Notes: generated from the sequence alone by a model not told the origin. DNA of 64,000 nucleotides from Tetragenococcus halophilus subsp. flandriensis (GCF_030161475.1 NZ_BSUG01000007.1:1-64000); one strand, 5' to 3'; shown: positions 17,863 through 27,632, numbered from the stretch's first letter. Numbers and translations: made by a program.

Positions 17863-18538
17863 TTATCAATTAAAGATGGCACATCTGTACGGCAACTTAT
17901 TAAATACCTATGGCGATAACGGGAATATTTTGATGCTTGGCTACACAGCCCAAAATTCAGGTGTTAGTTTAGATACCGAAATCGTCAGTATCCATGAAGC
18001 TTTTGATCCTAAGCGCTACGATCTAGTATTTTTTGGTGGCGGACAAGATTTTGAACAGTATATCGTTTCAAAAGATATTCAAGCAAAAAAAGAAAGTTTG
18101 ACTGAATATATCGAAAACGATGGTGTGATGTTGGCAATTTGTGGAGGTTATCAACTCTTAGGTCATTATTACACTGGCGCTCACGGAGAAAAGATTCAAG
18201 GAATTTCTGCATTAGACCACTATACCTTAAGTCAAGATAATAATCGCTTTATCGGAGATATCAAAATTTATAATGATGAATTCGATGAAAGTTATGTTGG
18301 CTTTGAGAACCATAATGGCTATACAGTCTTAGGGAAAAATGAAAAGCCGCTAGGCAGAATTATTGAAGGTTATGGAAATAACGGAAAAGATCAAACAGAA
18401 GGCGCTCATTACCGCAATGTTTTTTGCTCTTATTTCCATGGTCCAATTCTGGCAAGAAACGAAATATTAGCCAAACGGTTAATCGACACTGCTTTAGTAA
18501 ATAAATATGGTGAACAAGCTAGCCAAGCTATTTCTTAA
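17855..18538 (+). CDS. gatD: Lipid II isoglutaminyl synthase, GatD glutaminase subunit
   Basis: Class I glutamine amidotransferase-like subunit that supplies ammonia to MurT. The nucleophile is Cys96 in [11 protein letters not shown], and the catalytic His lies in CSYFHGPIL near residue 193. The FFGGGQD turn at 59-65 matches the family. The length of 227 residues is slightly below S. aureus GatD. GGAGG within the murT end serves as ribosome-binding site, and the overlap couples their translation. Confidence 0.95.
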   Translation: MADYQLKMAHLYGNLLNTYGDNGNILMLGYTAQNSGVSLDTEIVSIHEAFDPKRYDLVFFGGGQDFEQYIVSKDIQAKKESLTEYIENDGVMLAICGGYQLLGHYYTGAHGEKIQGISALDHYTLSQDNNRFIGDIKIYNDEFDESYVGFENHNGYTVLGKNEKPLGRIIEGYGNNGKDQTEGAHYRNVFCSYFHGPILARNEILAKRLIDTALVNKYGEQASQAIS

Positions 18539-18560
18539 TTAAAAAGTCTTTTTTTATTAT

Positions 18561-18608
18561 ATAAGAACCTTTATACTGTTAATAGGTAGTATAAAGGTTC
18601 TTATATTT
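18561..18608 (+). terminator. Long hairpin after gatD, terminator or leader element
   Basis: A perfect 17-base-pair stem (18561-18577 with 18588-18604) and a 10-base loop lie between gatD and the IIA gene. Only ATTTT follows, so the T-run is weak. It may end murT-gatD or regulate entry into the IIA gene, whose ribosome-binding site is about ten bases further on. Confidence 0.65.
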
Positions 18609-18632
18609 TAATACCCGAGAGGAGTTTTAATT

Positions 18633-19097
18633 ATGTTTTCTTTTTTAAAAAAGAAAAAAACCGCTTTATTTAGCCCTGCCGATGGACAGTTAGTGCCCTT
18701 AACAAAGGTTGAAGATCCGGTTTTTTCGCAAGGAATGATGGGGCCTGGCATTGCGGTTTTACCTTCTTCAGATGATATCTATTCTCCCGTGGAAGGAACG
18801 GTGTCCAATGTTTTTCCAACAAAACATGCTATTGGGCTAAAAACAAAAGATGGCAAAGAAGTGCTGCTTCATTTTGGTATCGATACCGTAGAATTAAAGG
18901 GTGAAGGTTTCGAAGTATTTGTAGATGTTGATGATAAAGTACAAAGCGACACACTTCTGGCTCGAATGGATCGCGCCTACTTAAAAGAACAAGAAAAAAT
19001 TGATACTTTGATGGTCCTATTTCCAGAAGAAAAAGAATTTCCAAGTGTAAAAGAAAAAGCAGTGAACGCCAAAGATGAATTGTTTGAATTAGATTAA
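18633..19097 (+). CDS. PTS glucose-type EIIA protein
   Basis: Free-standing EIIA of the glucose family, 154 residues. The phospho-accepting His80 is in EVLLHFGIDTVELKG and the supporting His65 is in PTKHAIGL; SPADG and SPVEGTV at the N-terminus are typical. It accepts phosphate from HPr and donates it to EIIBC permeases lacking their own IIA domain. Its place directly before maltose phosphorylase suggests it serves a maltose or related permease encoded elsewhere (inference). GAGAGGAG precedes the ATG, and its own terminator separates it from the next gene. Confidence 0.92.
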   Translation: MFSFLKKKKTALFSPADGQLVPLTKVEDPVFSQGMMGPGIAVLPSSDDIYSPVEGTVSNVFPTKHAIGLKTKDGKEVLLHFGIDTVELKGEGFEVFVDVDDKVQSDTLLARMDRAYLKEQEKIDTLMVLFPEEKEFPSVKEKAVNAKDELFELD

Positions 19098-19098
19098 T

Positions 19099-19140
19099 AA
19101 AGAAGGTATGTAGGCTTTGTAGGCTTGCATATCTTTTTTT
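19099..19140 (+). terminator. Intrinsic terminator after the IIA gene
   Basis: AAGAAGGTATG (19100-19110) pairs, with G-T wobbles, with CATATCTTTTT (19128-19138), and a run of seven T ends at 19140. Confidence 0.75.
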
Positions 19141-19153
19141 ATCATAAATTTTA

Positions 19154-19183
19154 TTGACTGTTGAAATCGTTTTCAATTACAAT
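19154..19183 (+). promoter_or_regulatory. Maltose phosphorylase promoter with cre-like operator
   Basis: TTGACT (19154-19159) and TACAAT (19178-19183) are 18 bases apart. Between them TTGAAATCGTTTTCAA (19161-19176) matches the catabolite-response element consensus (TGWAANCGNTNWCA) and is an almost perfect palindrome. CcpA, or a LacI-family maltose regulator, bound there would block polymerase. This placement is typical for direct repression. Confidence 0.8.
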
Positions 19184-19215
19184 GGATATATGAACCAATG
19201 AACGGAGGGCTCCAT

Positions 19216-21486
19216 ATGGAAAAAACAAATTCAACTTTAGATATTCATCCCTGGAAAATTACTAGCACTAAACTTGACCAACAAAATCGACGGCTTCATG
19301 AGTCTATCACCAGTATCGGTAATGGCTATATGGGGATGCGTGGGAACTTTGAAGAACATTACAGCGCAGACCATCACCGCGGGACTTATCTGGCTGGCGT
19401 CTGGTATCCAGATAAAACACGTGTGGGTTGGTGGAAAAATGGTTACCCTGACTACTATGGAAAAGTCATTAACGCGGTAAACTTTATTGCACTAGATCTC
19501 TATGTTAATGGCACACAAATTGATTTGGCTAGCTGTGATTATGAAGATTTTTATATCGAGCTAAATATGTATGACGGCATTCTTTATCGTCAGTTTACTG
19601 TTAACATCGGTAATACCAAGGTGAAATTTTCTTTTGAACGTTTTGCAAGTATCGTTAAAAAAGAACTAGCATGTATCACTATGAAAGCTGAAGTCTTAGA
19701 AGGACAAGCAAAAATTTATGTCATTTCAAAGTTAGATAATAATGTACAAAATGAAGATAGTAATTATGAGGAGATGTTTTGGCAAGAACGAGATAAAAAG
19801 ATTACAGATACAGCCAGTTTTTTAACCGTACAAACCATTGAAAATCCTTTTGATGTTGAACAATTTGTTGTTACTTCAAGCATGAAACATAATTTAACAC
19901 CGGTAAAAACAAGAAAAGAACCATTGGCGATTAGTAATGAATTTGAGTTTTCTCTAGCTACTGGTGAAACTGCCCACTTAGAAAAAGAAGTTGTTGTAGT
20001 AACAAGTCGTGATGTAGCAGAAGAAAAGCAAATCAGTCATGCCCAAACGCTATTACAATCTTTTGGTGCCGACTTTTCTGCCTTAAAAGCCGAACACAGC
20101 AAAGCCTGGCATAAACGCTGGGCACTCTCTGATGTCCTTATTGAAGGCGATAAGGCAGCTCAACAAGGGATTCGCTTTAATTTATTCCAGCTTTTTTCTA
20201 CTTATTATGGTGAAGATGAACGTTTAAATATTGGTCCTAAGGGCTTTACTGGGGAAAAATATGGCGGAGCAACTTATTGGGATACAGAAGCTTTTGCCGT
20301 TCCTTTATATTTGGCGCTAGCTCAACCAGAAGTAACAAAGAATCTTCTAAAATACCGGCATAAACAATTACCACAAGCTTATTATAACGCTGAGAAGCTT
20401 GGGTTAAAGGGTGCTCTTTATCCCATGGTAACCTTTAACGGTATTGAATGTCATAATGAATGGGAAATCACTTTTGAAGAAATTCACCGCAATGGTTCAA
20501 TTGCTTATGCGATATATAATTATACCAACTATACAGGGAATACTTCTTATTTAAAAAACGAAGGATTGGAAGTTCTTGTTGCTATTTCGCGCTTTTGGGC
20601 CGATCGAGTACATTTTTCTAAAAGAAATAATGCTTATATGATCCATGGCGTGACTGGACCTAATGAGTACGAAAACAATATAAACAATAACTGGTTTACC
20701 AATAAAATTGCTAGCTGGGTACTACGATATACCCTAAATAGTTATCAAAAATTTAAAAATGAAACATCGGTACAATTATCAGAAGAAGAGCAAGAAAAAT
20801 GGCAAAATATCATTGATTATATGTATTTTCCTACAGAGGAGAAGCTAGGAATTTTTGTACAGCACGATACTTTTTTAGATAAAGAGCTAATGACAAAAGA
20901 TTCTTTATCAGCTGATGAATTACCGCTAAGCCAACACTGGTCTTGGGACCGTATTTTACGTTCCTGTTTTATCAAACAAGCGGACGTCTTACAGGGTTTA
21001 TATTATTTTGGTGACCAATATAGTCTAGAAGAAAAAACACGTAACTTTAATTTTTACGAACCAATGACTGTCCACGAGTCTTCCCTATCTGCTTGTGTAC
21101 ACGCTATTTTAGCAGCGGAAATCGGCAAGGCCGACAAAGCCTTAGAAATGTATGAACGAACCGCACGACTAGATCTGGATAATTACAATAACGACACTGA
21201 AGACGGACTTCATATTACTTCTATGACTGGTAGTTGGCTTGCTATAGTACATGGTTTTGCTCAAATGAAAACTTTCAATGAAACACTAAACTTTGCGCCC
21301 ATGTTGCCAAAAACTTGGCAATCTTATGCTTTTCATATTAATTATCGTGGACGCTTACTATTTATCCAAATTTCTTCTGATACAGTTGAACTTCAATTAA
21401 AAGAAGGCGCCCCATTAACAGTTAATGTTTATCAAAATGCATATACCTTAACAGATAGTCTAACGATTAAAACCCAAGCAATTTAA
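19216..21486 (+). CDS. malP: Maltose phosphorylase (GH65)
   Basis: Cleaves maltose with phosphate to glucose and beta-glucose-1-phosphate. The 756-residue length and the order of domains fit GH65 (beta-sandwich, linker, alpha/alpha barrel). The catalytic acid Glu lies in VTGPNEYEN near residue 483, and the phosphate-site blocks [17 protein letters not shown] and [15 protein letters not shown] are present. I start at MEKTNS because GGAGGG sits just before it. A cre-like site in its promoter predicts glucose repression. No beta-phosphoglucomutase is next to it, which is unusual for this pathway. Other GH65 specificities (trehalose, kojibiose) cannot be excluded. Confidence 0.88.
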   Translation: MEKTNSTLDIHPWKITSTKLDQQNRRLHESITSIGNGYMGMRGNFEEHYSADHHRGTYLAGVWYPDKTRVGWWKNGYPDYYGKVINAVNFIALDLYVNGTQIDLASCDYEDFYIELNMYDGILYRQFTVNIGNTKVKFSFERFASIVKKELACITMKAEVLEGQAKIYVISKLDNNVQNEDSNYEEMFWQERDKKITDTASFLTVQTIENPFDVEQFVVTSSMKHNLTPVKTRKEPLAISNEFEFSLATGETAHLEKEVVVVTSRDVAEEKQISHAQTLLQSFGADFSALKAEHSKAWHKRWALSDVLIEGDKAAQQGIRFNLFQLFSTYYGEDERLNIGPKGFTGEKYGGATYWDTEAFAVPLYLALAQPEVTKNLLKYRHKQLPQAYYNAEKLGLKGALYPMVTFNGIECHNEWEITFEEIHRNGSIAYAIYNYTNYTGNTSYLKNEGLEVLVAISRFWADRVHFSKRNNAYMIHGVTGPNEYENNINNNWFTNKIASWVLRYTLNSYQKFKNETSVQLSEEEQEKWQNIIDYMYFPTEEKLGIFVQHDTFLDKELMTKDSLSADELPLSQHWSWDRILRSCFIKQADVLQGLYYFGDQYSLEEKTRNFNFYEPMTVHESSLSACVHAILAAEIGKADKALEMYERTARLDLDNYNNDTEDGLHITSMTGSWLAIVHGFAQMKTFNETLNFAPMLPKTWQSYAFHINYRGRLLFIQISSDTVELQLKEGAPLTVNVYQNAYTLTDSLTIKTQAI

Positions 21487-21527
21487 TTCTAATATAGTAC
21501 GACGCTGTTATTTTATCCTTTAAGAAC

Positions 21528-21580
21528 AAAAAATTACCTCGGTGAAAATGTGTATTTGTTAATTCACCGAGGTAATTTTT
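21528..21580. terminator. Bidirectional terminator between malP and manA
   Basis: ATTACCTCGGTGAA pairs with TTCACCGAGGTAAT around a 15-base loop, with A's before and T's after. It serves both convergent genes. Confidence 0.9.
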
Positions 21581-21583
21581 ATT

Positions 21584-22537
21584 TTAAGCATTTTTTCCTG
21601 GTTCAGAGGCAATTAGTGTAGCTTCCCCTTGAAGTTCCCAACCTTCAACGACATTAGGCAAAATAAAACTTGAGCCCATTGTTAGTTCATAGGTTTTATC
21701 TTCTACAATTAATTTCCCATAACCATCTGTAACGGTGGCCAATGTATACGGCGCCTGTTTGTTTAATTTTAAAAAGCCACGGACTTGCCATTCATATACA
21801 TTAAAAAATTCCGTTTGTAAATAAGTAATGACAGAGGAGCTTCCTTGTTTATTTTCTGAGATATTCAAGGTGTTTTCTCGCGCTGGAACAGTTGTTACAT
21901 CTACCGATTGCTCGATATGTAATTTTCTAGGATTTCCTTGATCATCCTTACGATCATAATCATAGACACGATAAGTAGTATCGGAACTTTGTTGAGTTTC
22001 TAAAATCATGATCCCTTTTCCAATACCATGGATAGTGCCACTAGGTACATAAAAAAAGTCACCCTTTTTTACAGTAACCTTATGCAACAAATCATCCCAA
22101 CGTCCTTCTTCGATCATTTGCGCCAATTCTTCGCGGGTTCTGGCTGTATGGCCATAAATAATCTGCGCACCCGGTTTAGCGTCTATAATATACCAACATT
22201 CAGTTTTTCCAAACTCACCTTCATGTTTTAAAGCATAATTATCATCTGGATGCACTTGTACCGATAGATCATCTGCTGCATCTAAAATCTTTACTAAAAG
22301 AGGAAAAACATTACCTTCTTGGTTCCCAAACAATTCTTGATGATCACGCCAAAGTTGATCAAGTTTTTGCCCTTTAAAAAGCCCATTTTGCACGGTACTA
22401 ACACCATGGGGATGAGCGCTTATTGCCCAATCTTCGCCAATTTTTTTACTTGGAAGTTCAAAACCAAACTCTGAGTGTAAGGAATTCCCTCCCCAAATTT
22501 TTTCTTGAAATACTGGTTCCATAAACAACGGTTCCAT
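21584..22537 (-). CDS. manA: Mannose-6-phosphate isomerase, type I
   Basis: Zinc enzyme that interconverts mannose-6-phosphate and fructose-6-phosphate, 317 residues. Metal ligands are seen in QVHPDD, the Glu of KTECWY and the His of PSGTIHGIG. The first residues EPVFQEKIWGG are characteristic of the family. GAGGTG lies before the ATG. It is the short Gram-positive form and appears monocistronic. Confidence 0.95.
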   Translation of the reverse strand: MEPLFMEPVFQEKIWGGNSLHSEFGFELPSKKIGEDWAISAHPHGVSTVQNGLFKGQKLDQLWRDHQELFGNQEGNVFPLLVKILDAADDLSVQVHPDDNYALKHEGEFGKTECWYIIDAKPGAQIIYGHTARTREELAQMIEEGRWDDLLHKVTVKKGDFFYVPSGTIHGIGKGIMILETQQSSDTTYRVYDYDRKDDQGNPRKLHIEQSVDVTTVPARENTLNISENKQGSSSVITYLQTEFFNVYEWQVRGFLKLNKQAPYTLATVTDGYGKLIVEDKTYELTMGSSFILPNVVEGWELQGEATLIASEPGKNA

Positions 22538-22572
22538 AAATACACCTCATTTAAATTATTTTTTTTATTTTA

Positions 22573-23568
22573 TTATACCATCTTAGTTAAAGATTTTTCA
22601 TTTAAGTAAGTGCTGATTAAGTCATCACGATATTTTACATAAGTTGTTTTACAATCTCTAGGATGAATACGATTGGATAAGAAAATGAACCCTTGCTTTT
22701 TTAACGGATCAACGGCTAAAAAAGTACCGGTATAACCAGTATGAAATAACATGTTATTTTGTAGATCCCAACCTAAGCTTCTACCGCCATTTTTTAAGGA
22801 CGTATGATCCTTTAACAAGACTTTAATTGTCTGTTCGCTTAAAAAATCCGTATTGTCCAAATAAATTTGTAAAAAACGGTCAAGATCATCTATTGTAGTA
22901 AACAATCCAGCGTTTCCCGCATGTTCTTGTAAAACACGGGCTTTGGGATCATGAACTTCTCCTTTTAAAATTTTTCCAGACTTTAATTGCTCTGTAGGCA
23001 CAATTTCAGGTTTTTGAATAGGAGAAAAATAACTATTCGACATTTTTAACGGACTTAATACTTCTTTTTGAAAGATCGTGCTAACATTTTCTTGATAAAT
23101 CTCCTCCAAAATAAAGCCTAATAAAATCATGCCGCTGTCAGTATATTTTACTTTTTCTCCTATCTTATCTCCTGCTCGTATAGAAAGGTAAGCTTGTTTT
23201 AATTCACTTTTTGTTAACTGATCCCGCTGATTAATCCAACTAGTAACATCAGCAGTATGAGTCAATAAATGACGTAAGTTTAGCCTTTTATCTGGAAATT
23301 GTGGTAAATATTTTTGTACTGAATCTTCTAAAAAAATTTTCCCAGCTTCTAATAAACGAAGTATGACAGTAGTGGTACAAACGACCTTTGTTAAAGAAGC
23401 AACATCAAATAGATGTTCTTGGGTCATTTTTTCTTTTTGAGGTATAATTGCTGCATTTCCTAGTACCTTCGTTTCTTTCTTTTTTCCCTCAATAAAACGG
23501 TAAACAACACCTGGGAAAATATTTTCCTGCCAACCTTCATTTATTTTTTCCTGCGTTTTCGGATACAT
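22573..23568 (-). CDS. Serine beta-lactamase-fold hydrolase
   Basis: Class C beta-lactamase/esterase superfamily protein of 331 residues without a signal peptide. The nucleophile motif is SLTK (in FDVASLTKVV), the second motif is YTDSG, and HTGYTGT replaces the KTG box. Members include esterases, D-amino-peptidases and penicillin-binding proteins, so the substrate is open. The lack of a signal peptide suggests a cytoplasmic location. AAGGGGGG precedes the ATG. It is flanked by manA and the VOC gene on the same strand. Confidence 0.82.
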   Translation of the reverse strand: MYPKTQEKINEGWQENIFPGVVYRFIEGKKKETKVLGNAAIIPQKEKMTQEHLFDVASLTKVVCTTTVILRLLEAGKIFLEDSVQKYLPQFPDKRLNLRHLLTHTADVTSWINQRDQLTKSELKQAYLSIRAGDKIGEKVKYTDSGMILLGFILEEIYQENVSTIFQKEVLSPLKMSNSYFSPIQKPEIVPTEQLKSGKILKGEVHDPKARVLQEHAGNAGLFTTIDDLDRFLQIYLDNTDFLSEQTIKVLLKDHTSLKNGGRSLGWDLQNNMLFHTGYTGTFLAVDPLKKQGFIFLSNRIHPRDCKTTYVKYRDDLISTYLNEKSLTKMV

Positions 23569-23594
23569 TGTTTCCCCCCTTTTATACCTTCCTA

Positions 23595-23623
23595 ATAAAA
23601 AACACGCGCAAAATACGCGTGTT
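23595..23623 (-). terminator. Intrinsic terminator at the end of the VOC gene
   Basis: On the minus strand AACACGCG pairs with CGCGTGTT and runs into six T (plus 23597-23602). It overlaps the stop codon of the VOC gene. Confidence 0.8.
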
Positions 23624-24440
23624 ACTTGTCATTTTTAAGAACAAACCACCATTCGATTCCAGCTGGATCATAAACAGTAAGAATCGTTTGTTTCTTATCG
23701 ATGTAAAAATCTCGTCCTATTTTAGCTAAATGTTTTTGAATCCCTTCTAATACATCGCTAGTAACAACAAAACGGACAATTTCAAGCCCTAAAACTTCAG
23801 CACTTTCGGCATCCACTAGCTGATTATCGGTTTTTTCTAAAACAATTTCAAGATCAGAATTTTTAGCTGAACGTGTTGCAGAGTTATTATTACCTAGGTA
23901 AAAACCTAGATTGTTTTGTAAAAAGTCTATTTCCTTTTCTGGTGTGGTGACATTTATCTGTATTTGTTGCAATAAGGTGTCTTGGGACAATTTAGTAGCT
24001 TTTTTTGTAGCTAAAGCCAAAAGTTGCTTATCATTTTCTAGTTGTTTCTCATTCATATCTGCAATAATTTCTAAACGATTGCCTTCTGGATCATCCACTA
24101 ATATACGCGCCTTATCATCATATGATGTTTGCACAACAGGATATGACGCTTGCTTTAGTCGATAGTATATATCGCTTAATTCTTCTACATTAGAAACTGC
24201 TATCGTATATTGTTTTAGTTTTTTCACTTCTCCAAAATGTTCTGCCGCCCGCGGGCTTTCTTCCAACCATAAATATTGCCTATCGTTTTCTTTTACTCCC
24301 ATAATTGCTAGAGTATTCTCTTCTCTTTTTAAAGCAAAACCAATCGTATCTTTATAAAATGCAATCATTTTATCTCTATCTTTTACTCGTATGGCTATTG
24401 TCGCTTGTTTTGCAGCATCTGCTAAAGTAAGAACTGACAT
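23622..24440 (-). CDS. VOC-family protein, catechol-2,3-dioxygenase/CatE-like
   Basis: Two vicinal-oxygen-chelate (glyoxalase-like) modules in tandem in 272 residues: one at about 8-125 (TIAIRVKDRDKMIAFYKDTIGF and NRLEIIAD) and one at about 160-270 (INVTTPEKEIDFLQNNLGF and DPAGIEWWFVL). The layout matches CatE/YfiE-like proteins, which are often annotated as ring-cleaving dioxygenases although the physiological substrate is usually unknown. I start at MSVLTL since AGGGGG lies 11 bases before; the longer frame has no such site. No aromatic catabolism genes are nearby. Confidence 0.78.
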   Translation of the reverse strand: MSVLTLADAAKQATIAIRVKDRDKMIAFYKDTIGFALKREENTLAIMGVKENDRQYLWLEESPRAAEHFGEVKKLKQYTIAVSNVEELSDIYYRLKQASYPVVQTSYDDKARILVDDPEGNRLEIIADMNEKQLENDKQLLALATKKATKLSQDTLLQQIQINVTTPEKEIDFLQNNLGFYLGNNNSATRSAKNSDLEIVLEKTDNQLVDAESAEVLGLEIVRFVVTSDVLEGIQKHLAKIGRDFYIDKKQTILTVYDPAGIEWWFVLKNDK

Positions 24441-24618
24441 CTTTTTTATTTCCCCCTTGTTTCTTCTCAAACCATTGTACTGATAAATCCGTTTTCTTTC
24501 AACTAATAACATATAAATTGCGTCTTTTTCTGCATTAACAGTAAAAATGGTGAATTTATGTTATCCCTTAAAAAAATATGGTAAAGTATAAATAAGAGAA
24601 AAAAGGAGGCCTTATCAT

Positions 24619-25044
24619 ATGGATGAATGTATTTTTTGTAAAATTAAAGATCAAGAAATCCCTAGTTATAAAGTATATGAGGATGATAAAGTTTATGCAT
24701 TTTTAGATATGTCACAAGTTACTAAAGGGCATACTTTAGTTATCCCTAAAGAGCACGTTAGTGATATTTTCGAATATGATGAGCAGTTGTCAGCCGATTT
24801 GTTTACACGGATTCCTAAAATTGCCCGGGCGTTACAGTCAGCCTTTCCAGAAATGCAAGGAATTAATATTCTCAACAATAATAGAGAAATTGCTTATCAA
24901 TCGGTTTTTCATTCGCATGTACATTTAATTCCTCGTTATGGAAAAGATGATGATTTTTCGATACATTTCGGTGATCATTCTGAACAATGCAGTAAAGAAG
25001 AAATGACGCAAATCGCTCAAACAATCAAAGCGCAGGTGAGCTAA
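24619..25044 (+). CDS. hit: HIT-family nucleotide-binding hydrolase
   Basis: Histidine-triad protein of 141 residues. The active-site triad HSHVHLIPRY is at about residues 98-107, and a CIFC pair near the N-terminus resembles the zinc site of the family. These enzymes hydrolyse nucleoside phosphoramidates or dinucleotides. AAGGAGG precedes the ATG. It leads a short operon with the YtxH-like gene (1 base apart) and then prsA, an association common in Lactobacillales. Confidence 0.92.
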   Translation: MDECIFCKIKDQEIPSYKVYEDDKVYAFLDMSQVTKGHTLVIPKEHVSDIFEYDEQLSADLFTRIPKIARALQSAFPEMQGINILNNNREIAYQSVFHSHVHLIPRYGKDDDFSIHFGDHSEQCSKEEMTQIAQTIKAQVS

Positions 25045-25045
25045 T

Positions 25046-25438
25046 ATGTTAAAGAATTTTGTAAAAGGTCTATTTTTCGGTGCTTGTGCCGGTAGTGTCA
25101 GTGGGCTACTGTGGGCTCCTCGAAGCGGTAAACAGACACAACAATTATTGAAAGATTATGTAGATGAAGTAAGTGATTCGTTGGATGATGCCACTGATTC
25201 AGCAAAAGAATTACAACAAAGTGTCAAAAATTTTGGCACAGAAATGAGCCACACACAAAAAACTATTCAAGAAACTATTCCGTCGGTGATGGACTCTTTA
25301 CAAAAAGATATCGAAGCTTTTCAATTTCAAGCAGAACCACGGATTGAACGAGCAAATGAGCAAGCAGAAAAATTACAGACACATATTGCTGATTTTTCTG
25401 CAGATATTTCCGATAACTCTACAGAAGATAAAAAGTAA
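25046..25438 (+). CDS. YtxH-domain protein
   Basis: A 130-residue protein with a glycine-rich N-terminal hydrophobic segment (FVKGLFFGACAGSVSGLLWAP, residues 4-24) ending in the APRSGKQTQ motif of YtxH proteins, followed by a long amphipathic, coiled-coil-like region rich in Asp, Glu and Gln. YtxH proteins are membrane-associated stress proteins of unclear function. It directly follows hit, and GCAGGTGAG inside the hit end may serve for ribosome binding. Confidence 0.82.
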   Translation: MLKNFVKGLFFGACAGSVSGLLWAPRSGKQTQQLLKDYVDEVSDSLDDATDSAKELQQSVKNFGTEMSHTQKTIQETIPSVMDSLQKDIEAFQFQAEPRIERANEQAEKLQTHIADFSADISDNSTEDKK

Positions 25439-25566
25439 AAGTTGTTTGTGTCGATTGTTTGAATTTTATTGGAAAGTTTTAGACAAAGCTTTCCAATCGA
25501 AAAAGAACTATGATATAGTAAATCCTGTTAATATTTAATTTATAGATAACAGGAGTGCATACAAAC

Positions 25567-26559
25567 ATGAAAAAGAAAAAAATGATTTTATCATTGGCTT
25601 GTTTATTGGGTGTATTTGGCTTAGCAGCTTGTTCTGATGAGTCCGACACTGATGATGAGATTGCGACAATGAAAGGTGATAAAATCACTGTAGGCGATTT
25701 TTACGATAAAGCAAAGACGGATCAAAATAGCCAACAAATTGTATTAGACATGATAATTTCTCAAGTATTTATGGAAAAATACGGTGATGAAGTCTCTGAT
25801 GATGAGGTAGATCAACAAATTAAAGATACTTTTGGAGATGAAGATACCTTAAATCAACAATTAGAAGCTTCACAAATGAGTCGTGGGGAATTAGAAGAAA
25901 CCTATAAGCAAAGTCTAGCTTTACAAGAAGGGTTAAAAGATCATGTCGATTTGACTGATGAAGACCTAAAAGAAGCTTGGGACTCTTATCATCCACAAGT
26001 TGAAACGCAACTAATCGCTGTTAACTCTGAAGATGAAGCAAACGACGTCAAGGAACAAGTAGACGAAGATGACGCTGATTTTGGCGAAATTGCTCAAGAA
26101 AATTCTATTGCTCCATCTAAAGATGACGAGGGTAAAGTAAATTTTGATTCCACAACACCAGCCGAAGAAGTCCCTGACGAAGTAAAAGAAGAAGCTTGGG
26201 ATCTGGACGACGGAGAAATTACCGATCCAATTGCTGTAGAATCAGAATATGGAAGTGGCTACTATATCCTAAAAATGAACAAGAACCAAGATAAAGGCGA
26301 CGATATGAATGAATATGAAGATGAAATTCAAGAAGTTGCTACAGACAATAAGATAAATGACCAAGAATTTACGACACAAGTTATCGGAGAAGAACTACAA
26401 GATGCTAATGTAAAAGTACAAGATGAAGCTTTCAGCGACATTTTAACGCAATTTACTGATGCAGCTGAAGGTGGGCAACAAGAATCTAACAGTACTGCGA
26501 ATTCTGCTACGGAAGAATCAACTGAAGCAACTGAAACTGAAGATTCCAGTAACGAATAA
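25567..26559 (+). CDS. prsA: Foldase lipoprotein PrsA (parvulin-type prolyl isomerase)
   Basis: Exported lipoprotein that helps secreted proteins fold at the membrane-wall interface. The signal peptide ends at a lipobox LAAC with Cys22. A SurA_N-like region follows, then a parvulin domain at about 140-240 (QLIAVNSEDEANDVKEQ to GYYILKM). The protein is extremely acidic, and the last 35 residues are Ser/Thr/Glu-rich. The first possible start is GTG, but AGGAG spacing favours the ATG four codons later. A long terminator follows. The acidic character fits a halotolerant host. Confidence 0.93.
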   Translation: MKKKKMILSLACLLGVFGLAACSDESDTDDEIATMKGDKITVGDFYDKAKTDQNSQQIVLDMIISQVFMEKYGDEVSDDEVDQQIKDTFGDEDTLNQQLEASQMSRGELEETYKQSLALQEGLKDHVDLTDEDLKEAWDSYHPQVETQLIAVNSEDEANDVKEQVDEDDADFGEIAQENSIAPSKDDEGKVNFDSTTPAEEVPDEVKEEAWDLDDGEITDPIAVESEYGSGYYILKMNKNQDKGDDMNEYEDEIQEVATDNKINDQEFTTQVIGEELQDANVKVQDEAFSDILTQFTDAAEGGQQESNSTANSATEESTEATETEDSSNE

Positions 26560-26577
26560 CTTAAAACTGTAAAATAA

Positions 26578-26625
26578 GGACCTAGGTAAAGTAACTCTAT
26601 TGAGTTTATACCTGGGCCCTTTTTA
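26578..26625 (+). terminator. Intrinsic terminator of prsA
   Basis: GGACCTAGGTA pairs with TACCTGGGCCC (one mismatch, one wobble) around an inner AACTC/GAGTT stem, and TTTTT follows. On the other strand the A/T tail is weak. Confidence 0.82.
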
Positions 26626-26633
26626 TTAGTAGC

Positions 26634-27581
26634 TTATTCAAAATTTCTAGGTACATAAAAGCTTCGATTATCCATCCCGAAAATACGCTCTGTATAATCC
26701 CCTGCTTCTGTTTTAGAAATTGCATTTGTCAACATCTGCATCGATGCATCAATATTGTCAATTTGATGCAAGATTTCAGCTTCCATTATTCGAGGACGTA
26801 CTGGAGAACCATAGTCTAATTGACCATGATGAGCTAACACCATATGACGTAATACAACAACATCTTCTGCACTTTCATCAATTTTTAACGCTAAACAAGC
26901 CTTAGTGATTTCTTCGTTTACTAAAACTAGATGACCAACAAGATTTCCCACTACTGTATATTCTGTGGACATAGCACCACTTAATTCAATCACTTTACCT
27001 AAATCATGTAAAATAATTCCAGCAAAAAGCAAAGCTCCATCTAATTGCGGATATTCTTTTACCAAACTTTTACCTAGGTGCAACATCGTTGTCGTATGAT
27101 AAGCTAGACCTCCAACAAAAGCATGATGATTTTTCTTTGCTGCAGGGTATTCGAAAAACTCTTTCTTGTATTTATTTAACAGAAAACGAACAATACGGTT
27201 CCAATGAGGATTTGTGATTTCAAAGAGTACTTGATTGATCTCTTCTTCCATAGCCTCTTTTTTTACGGGCGCACGTTCCATAAATAAGTTTGGATCATTA
27301 GGCTCTTCAGGGTTTGTTAAACGCAATTTATAAATTCTCACCTGAGGATTGCCCTGGTAAACTTCTCTTTTTCCAGTCAAATGAACAACCCGTCCAACTT
27401 CAAATCGTTGAATTTCTTCACTAGAGGCATCCCAGAATTTTCCATCGATTGAACCTGAAGTATCCTGGAAGGTAAAAGCAATAAAGGTTTTGCCATTTTT
27501 AGCAGTACGTACGTCTGCATTTTTAATTAATACAAATCCTTGAAAATCTTCGTCTACAACCAAATCTCGTATTTTTTTCAT
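26634..27581 (-). CDS. yhaM: 3'-5' exoribonuclease YhaM
   Basis: Removes nucleotides from RNA 3' ends in short steps. The N-terminal OB fold (about residues 10-85) is followed by an HD domain with HAFVGGLAYHTTTMLHLG and the metal-binding LHDLGK near residue 190; HHGQLDYGSP completes the site. Length 315 is usual. No ribosome-binding site is evident just before the ATG, and a 19-base hairpin (ATACTTG/CAAGTAT) lies in the short gap after yhaN. It forms the third gene of the conserved yhaO-yhaN-yhaM group. Confidence 0.94.
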   Translation of the reverse strand: MKKIRDLVVDEDFQGFVLIKNADVRTAKNGKTFIAFTFQDTSGSIDGKFWDASSEEIQRFEVGRVVHLTGKREVYQGNPQVRIYKLRLTNPEEPNDPNLFMERAPVKKEAMEEEINQVLFEITNPHWNRIVRFLLNKYKKEFFEYPAAKKNHHAFVGGLAYHTTTMLHLGKSLVKEYPQLDGALLFAGIILHDLGKVIELSGAMSTEYTVVGNLVGHLVLVNEEITKACLALKIDESAEDVVVLRHMVLAHHGQLDYGSPVRPRIMEAEILHQIDNIDASMQMLTNAISKTEAGDYTERIFGMDNRSFYVPRNFE

Positions 27582-27632
27582 TGCAATTGCCGAATACTTG
27601 TTTTACAAGTATCGCTTTTTCACATCCTTTAC

